Shown here: in pieces, positions 62,107 to 64,000 of the stretch
Layout: each line of letters starts with the position of its first letter
Numbering within the stretch: position 1 is the first letter of the stretch
DNA from: UBA4416 sp038327195
GTDB taxonomy: Bacteria > Bacteroidota > Bacteroidia > B-17B0 > Aurantibacillaceae
DNA length: 64,000 nucleotides
Assembly: GCA_038327195.1 (NCBI GenBank)
Contig: JBBQKU010000004.1
Coordinates: forward strand, 62,001-126,000
Reading direction: 5' to 3'
Translations under genes and position numbers: made by a program
The notes under the pieces: model-generated
Database searches by the model: none
What the model was told of the DNA's origin: nothing
Seen by the model: only the letters and a program-made list of their open reading frames with translations

Positions 62107-62835
62107 TCAATTCCTATATTCAATTTTTATATTAGAATTTTTAGATTCAAAATTGTTAATTTTATTTGCAGAATTATTAATTTTTCCGAGTGTTTCTGTA
62201 TCATTTCTAAAATTTTGCAAATAATATGTGCCAGTATAATCAAATTGATTTAAAACATCTAACATTTCTTGCAAATCGGAATTATTTAGTAGTTCTGAAT
62301 GAATAGTGGTTCTAACTTCAAATTTGAATCGAATTTCCACAAGGAATTTTAAAGTCTCAATGAAATCAATATATAATTTAGATTTAGTTATGCTAAAGTA
62401 TTTATTTTTTGGAGCTTTAAAATCGAGTGCTATGTAATCTATTAAATTTTCTTCTATTAACAATTTAATCATTTTAGGATTAGTTCCATTAGTATCCACT
62501 TTAACCAAAAATCCAAGTTTTTTAATTTCTTTTAATAATGTGATACAGCTTTTATGCAATGTACATTCTCCTCCACTCAAAACAACTCCATCCAATAAAT
62601 TTTTTCTTTTACTCAAAAAAATTAATGCGTCTTGAAATGATAATTTTCCCTTTCCTAAAACAATATCTGGATTGTAACAATAGACACATCTCATATTACA
62701 GCCTGCAAACCAAAGTATGCAGGCTGTCTTATTAGGATAATCTAATAATGTAAAAGGTGTTATGCTGTAAATAGGTTTAGCAGCAATTTCCTTCTGTGAA
62801 ATGTATTCGTTGTTTGTGTTCACCTTTTTTTCCAA
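62107..62835 (-). CDS. nrdG: Anaerobic ribonucleotide reductase activating protein
   Basis: This radical-SAM enzyme makes the glycyl radical on NrdD. The 242-residue protein has CNMRCVYC (Cx3Cx2C, 4Fe-4S) in LWFAGCNMRCVYCYNPDIVL and the SAM-binding GVVLSGGECTLH. The start is TTG 62835 or GTG 62823; the frame overlaps the preceding small NrdD-tail gene by 45-59 bp. The family member here is the longer (PflA-like) type. Confidence 0.92.
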   Translation of the reverse strand: MEKKVNTNNEYISQKEIAAKPIYSITPFTLLDYPNKTACILWFAGCNMRCVYCYNPDIVLGKGKLSFQDALIFLSKRKNLLDGVVLSGGECTLHKSCITLLKEIKKLGFLVKVDTNGTNPKMIKLLIEENLIDYIALDFKAPKNKYFSITKSKLYIDFIETLKFLVEIRFKFEVRTTIHSELLNNSDLQEMLDVLNQFDYTGTYYLQNFRNDTETLGKINNSANKINNFESKNSNIKIEYRN

Positions 62836-62959
62836 TATTAAAACTTTCTACTGGTCTGTGATAACCCATAACTCGGGTATACACAAGACATTTTGTTCTT
62901 TGCAAATCATTTTTTTGCAAGAGTTGCTCACTGTTAGTTACGATCATTGTTGTTGTCAT
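62777..62959 (-). CDS. Glycyl-radical C-terminal segment of NrdD in a separate frame
   Basis: The 60-codon frame carries CLVYTRVMGYHRPVESFNIG and KKGEHKQRIHFTE, which is the C-terminal glycyl-radical region of class III ribonucleotide reductase (radical Gly in VMGYH). It starts at ATG 62959 or 62947 and overlaps the 3' end of the NrdD frame by 26 or 14 bp. NrdD body ends at 62934 without this region. Either a frameshift splits nrdD, or the radical domain is a separate polypeptide, as in YfiD/GrcA for pyruvate formate-lyase. Confidence 0.75.
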   Translation of the reverse strand: MTTTMIVTNSEQLLQKNDLQRTKCLVYTRVMGYHRPVESFNIGKKGEHKQRIHFTEGNCC

Positions 62960-64000
62960 AGGTTAATTTATTAAGGGTTAATTTTTCAAGCAAAATCTCA
63001 TCGCATTTAGGACAATATTCATGTTCTCCAGATAAATATCCATGCGTAGGACAAACACTAAATACAGGAGTTATGGTAATATATGGTAAACTGAAGTTAG
63101 AAATAACTTTTTTTACTAAATTTCTACACGCTTCTGCATTACTGATTCTTTCACGCATATATAAATGTAAAACTGTTCCTCCTGTATATTTACATTGTAG
63201 TTCGTTTTGTAATAAAAGTGCTTCAAACGGATCGTCTGTGTGGTTTACGGGTGTTTGAGAACTATTAGTATAATAAATATTTTCGTCGGTTCCAGCTTGA
63301 ATAATATCTGGAAATCTTTTTATATCTTCTTTAGCAAAACGATAAGTTGTCCCTTCGGCTGGTGTTGCCTCTAAATTATATAAATTACCAGTTGACTCCT
63401 GAAATATTTGCATTTTTTTTCTAATAAAATCAAGTATCTCTGCGGCAAATTCAATTCCGGTTTCACTAGTAATATTATCATCATTATTAGTAAAATTAAG
63501 GATCATTTCATTCATGCCATTTACTCCAATAGTAGAAAAATGGTTTCTGAAATGTGTTAAATATCTTTTTGTATAAGGATATAAACCCCTATCAAACATA
63601 TCTTGTATAAATACTCTTTTCTTTTCTAAGGTTGATTTTGCAACTTCAGTTAAAAAATCAAGGCGTTGATATAAAGCAGATTTATTACCTTTATATAAAT
63701 AACCCAATCGAGCCATATTTATTGTAACTACGCCAATACTTCCGGTCATTTCTGCGCTGCCAAATAAACCATTTCCTCTTTTTAAAAGTTCTCTTAAATC
63801 AAGTTGTAAACGACAGCACATACTTCTAACGGCATTGGGCTTATACGCATTTACATTCTCAATTTTATTACCTAAGTCGTCTAATGTATATTGACTACCA
63901 ATAAAATTTTGGAAATAAGATGAGCCGATTTTTGCAGTATTTTCAAATAATAAATCAGTATTTTCTCCATACCAATCAAAATCTTCAGTAATATTAACTG
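62934..64000 (-). CDS. nrdD: Anaerobic ribonucleoside-triphosphate reductase (5' part outside window)
   Basis: The protein reduces ribonucleoside triphosphates to deoxyribonucleotides without oxygen. The window shows its C-terminal ~355 residues, as the frame is open to 64000 (…NAVRSMCCRLQLDLRELLKR). Family motifs: GNGLFGSAEMTGSIGVVTIN, GVNGMNEMILNF, YTNSSQTPVNHTDDPFEAL, QCKYTGGTVLHLYM. The C-terminal zinc site is visible (VCPTHGYLSGEHEYCPKCDE). The ORF then ends early (LTYDNNNDRN*) without the glycyl-radical motif, which is in the next frame. Confidence 0.93.
   Translation of the reverse strand, partial: VNITEDFDWYGENTDLLFENTAKIGSSYFQNFIGSQYTLDDLGNKIENVNAYKPNAVRSMCCRLQLDLRELLKRGNGLFGSAEMTGSIGVVTINMARLGYLYKGNKSALYQRLDFLTEVAKSTLEKKRVFIQDMFDRGLYPYTKRYLTHFRNHFSTIGVNGMNEMILNFTNNDDNITSETGIEFAAEILDFIRKKMQIFQESTGNLYNLEATPAEGTTYRFAKEDIKRFPDIIQAGTDENIYYTNSSQTPVNHTDDPFEALLLQNELQCKYTGGTVLHLYMRERISNAEACRNLVKKVISNFSLPYITITPVFSVCPTHGYLSGEHEYCPKCDEILLEKLTLNKLTYDNNNDRN

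Noticed and set aside
1..64000. CRISPR arrays, insertion sequences, prophage genes
   Set aside because: No spaced repeat array, transposase or phage structural gene was found on reading both strands; the repeats present are local (24-bp leader repeats, PAS repeats, palindromes).

Overview
The window comes from a low-GC member of the Bacteroidota. Four things say so. There are Bacteroidota-type promoters (-7 box TAnnTTTG, for example TTTG-N19-TATATTTG before rpmH). Proteins carry type IX secretion (T9SS) sorting domains (a CHU_C-type C-terminus, a type A C-terminus and a PorE-like OmpA protein). There are lineage families such as DUF4421 and DUF4834. TTG and GTG start codons are common. I see no rRNA, tRNA, CRISPR array or insertion sequence. 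Genus cannot be read from the sequence alone; gliding and T9SS features plus a double ice-binding-type protein suggest an aquatic, possibly cold-habitat organism.

Left part (1-34.5 kb), mostly core genome. It holds a truncated secreted GH18/CUB enzyme, rpmH, an MsbA-like ABC exporter, a large T9SS adhesin-like protein, an orphan OmpR-type response regulator, deoC, cysC with an acyltransferase-like gene, two peroxiredoxins, rnhB, an SCO1 operon with a degenerate SCO-like neighbour, a LysM lytic transglycosylase, an ECF sigma/anti-sigma pair, YraN, a PorE-like OmpA protein, a DUF4175-like/RsbW-like/ybeY operon, a universal stress protein, ruvC, a flippase-like protein with a family 2 glycosyltransferase and an OppC-like permease, and a class V aminotransferase next to a pirin that has an apparent Tat signal.

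Middle (34.7-44.6 kb). A small membrane protein, a DUF4421 barrel and a decayed aminotransferase remnant precede a copper-handling cluster in one direction: an HMA-AraC fusion regulator, a Cu+ P-type ATPase, an HMA protein, an HMA/DUF3347 lipoprotein, and a multicopper oxidase fused to a CopB-like outer-membrane barrel. AI-2E-type permease and small lipoprotein genes follow.

Right part (44.8-64 kb), more accessory. It has a Gcr-type membrane protein, a FecR-N-like membrane protein, a double DUF3494 protein, a hybrid kinase with three near-identical PAS repeats, a trio of tiny stress-type genes, and a probably acquired Fic gene preceded by four 24-bp repeats. Two Crp/Fnr regulators then flank a 52-bp perfect palindrome and lead into a heme-copper-oxidase-I-like membrane protein. 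Opposite lies a three-gene copper-uptake-like operon: a small Cys motif protein, a lipoprotein with two YtkA-like units, and a NosA/OprC-like TonB receptor with CxxxM and HxM copper-ligand motifs. A Fnr-type site sits upstream of it. The window ends in anaerobic ribonucleotide reductase genes, where the glycyl-radical tail of NrdD is in a different reading frame from the body.

Together, 56-64 kb reads as a low-oxygen or nitrogen-oxide response locus with copper acquisition, while 36-43 kb reads as copper detoxification. That functional split is inference.
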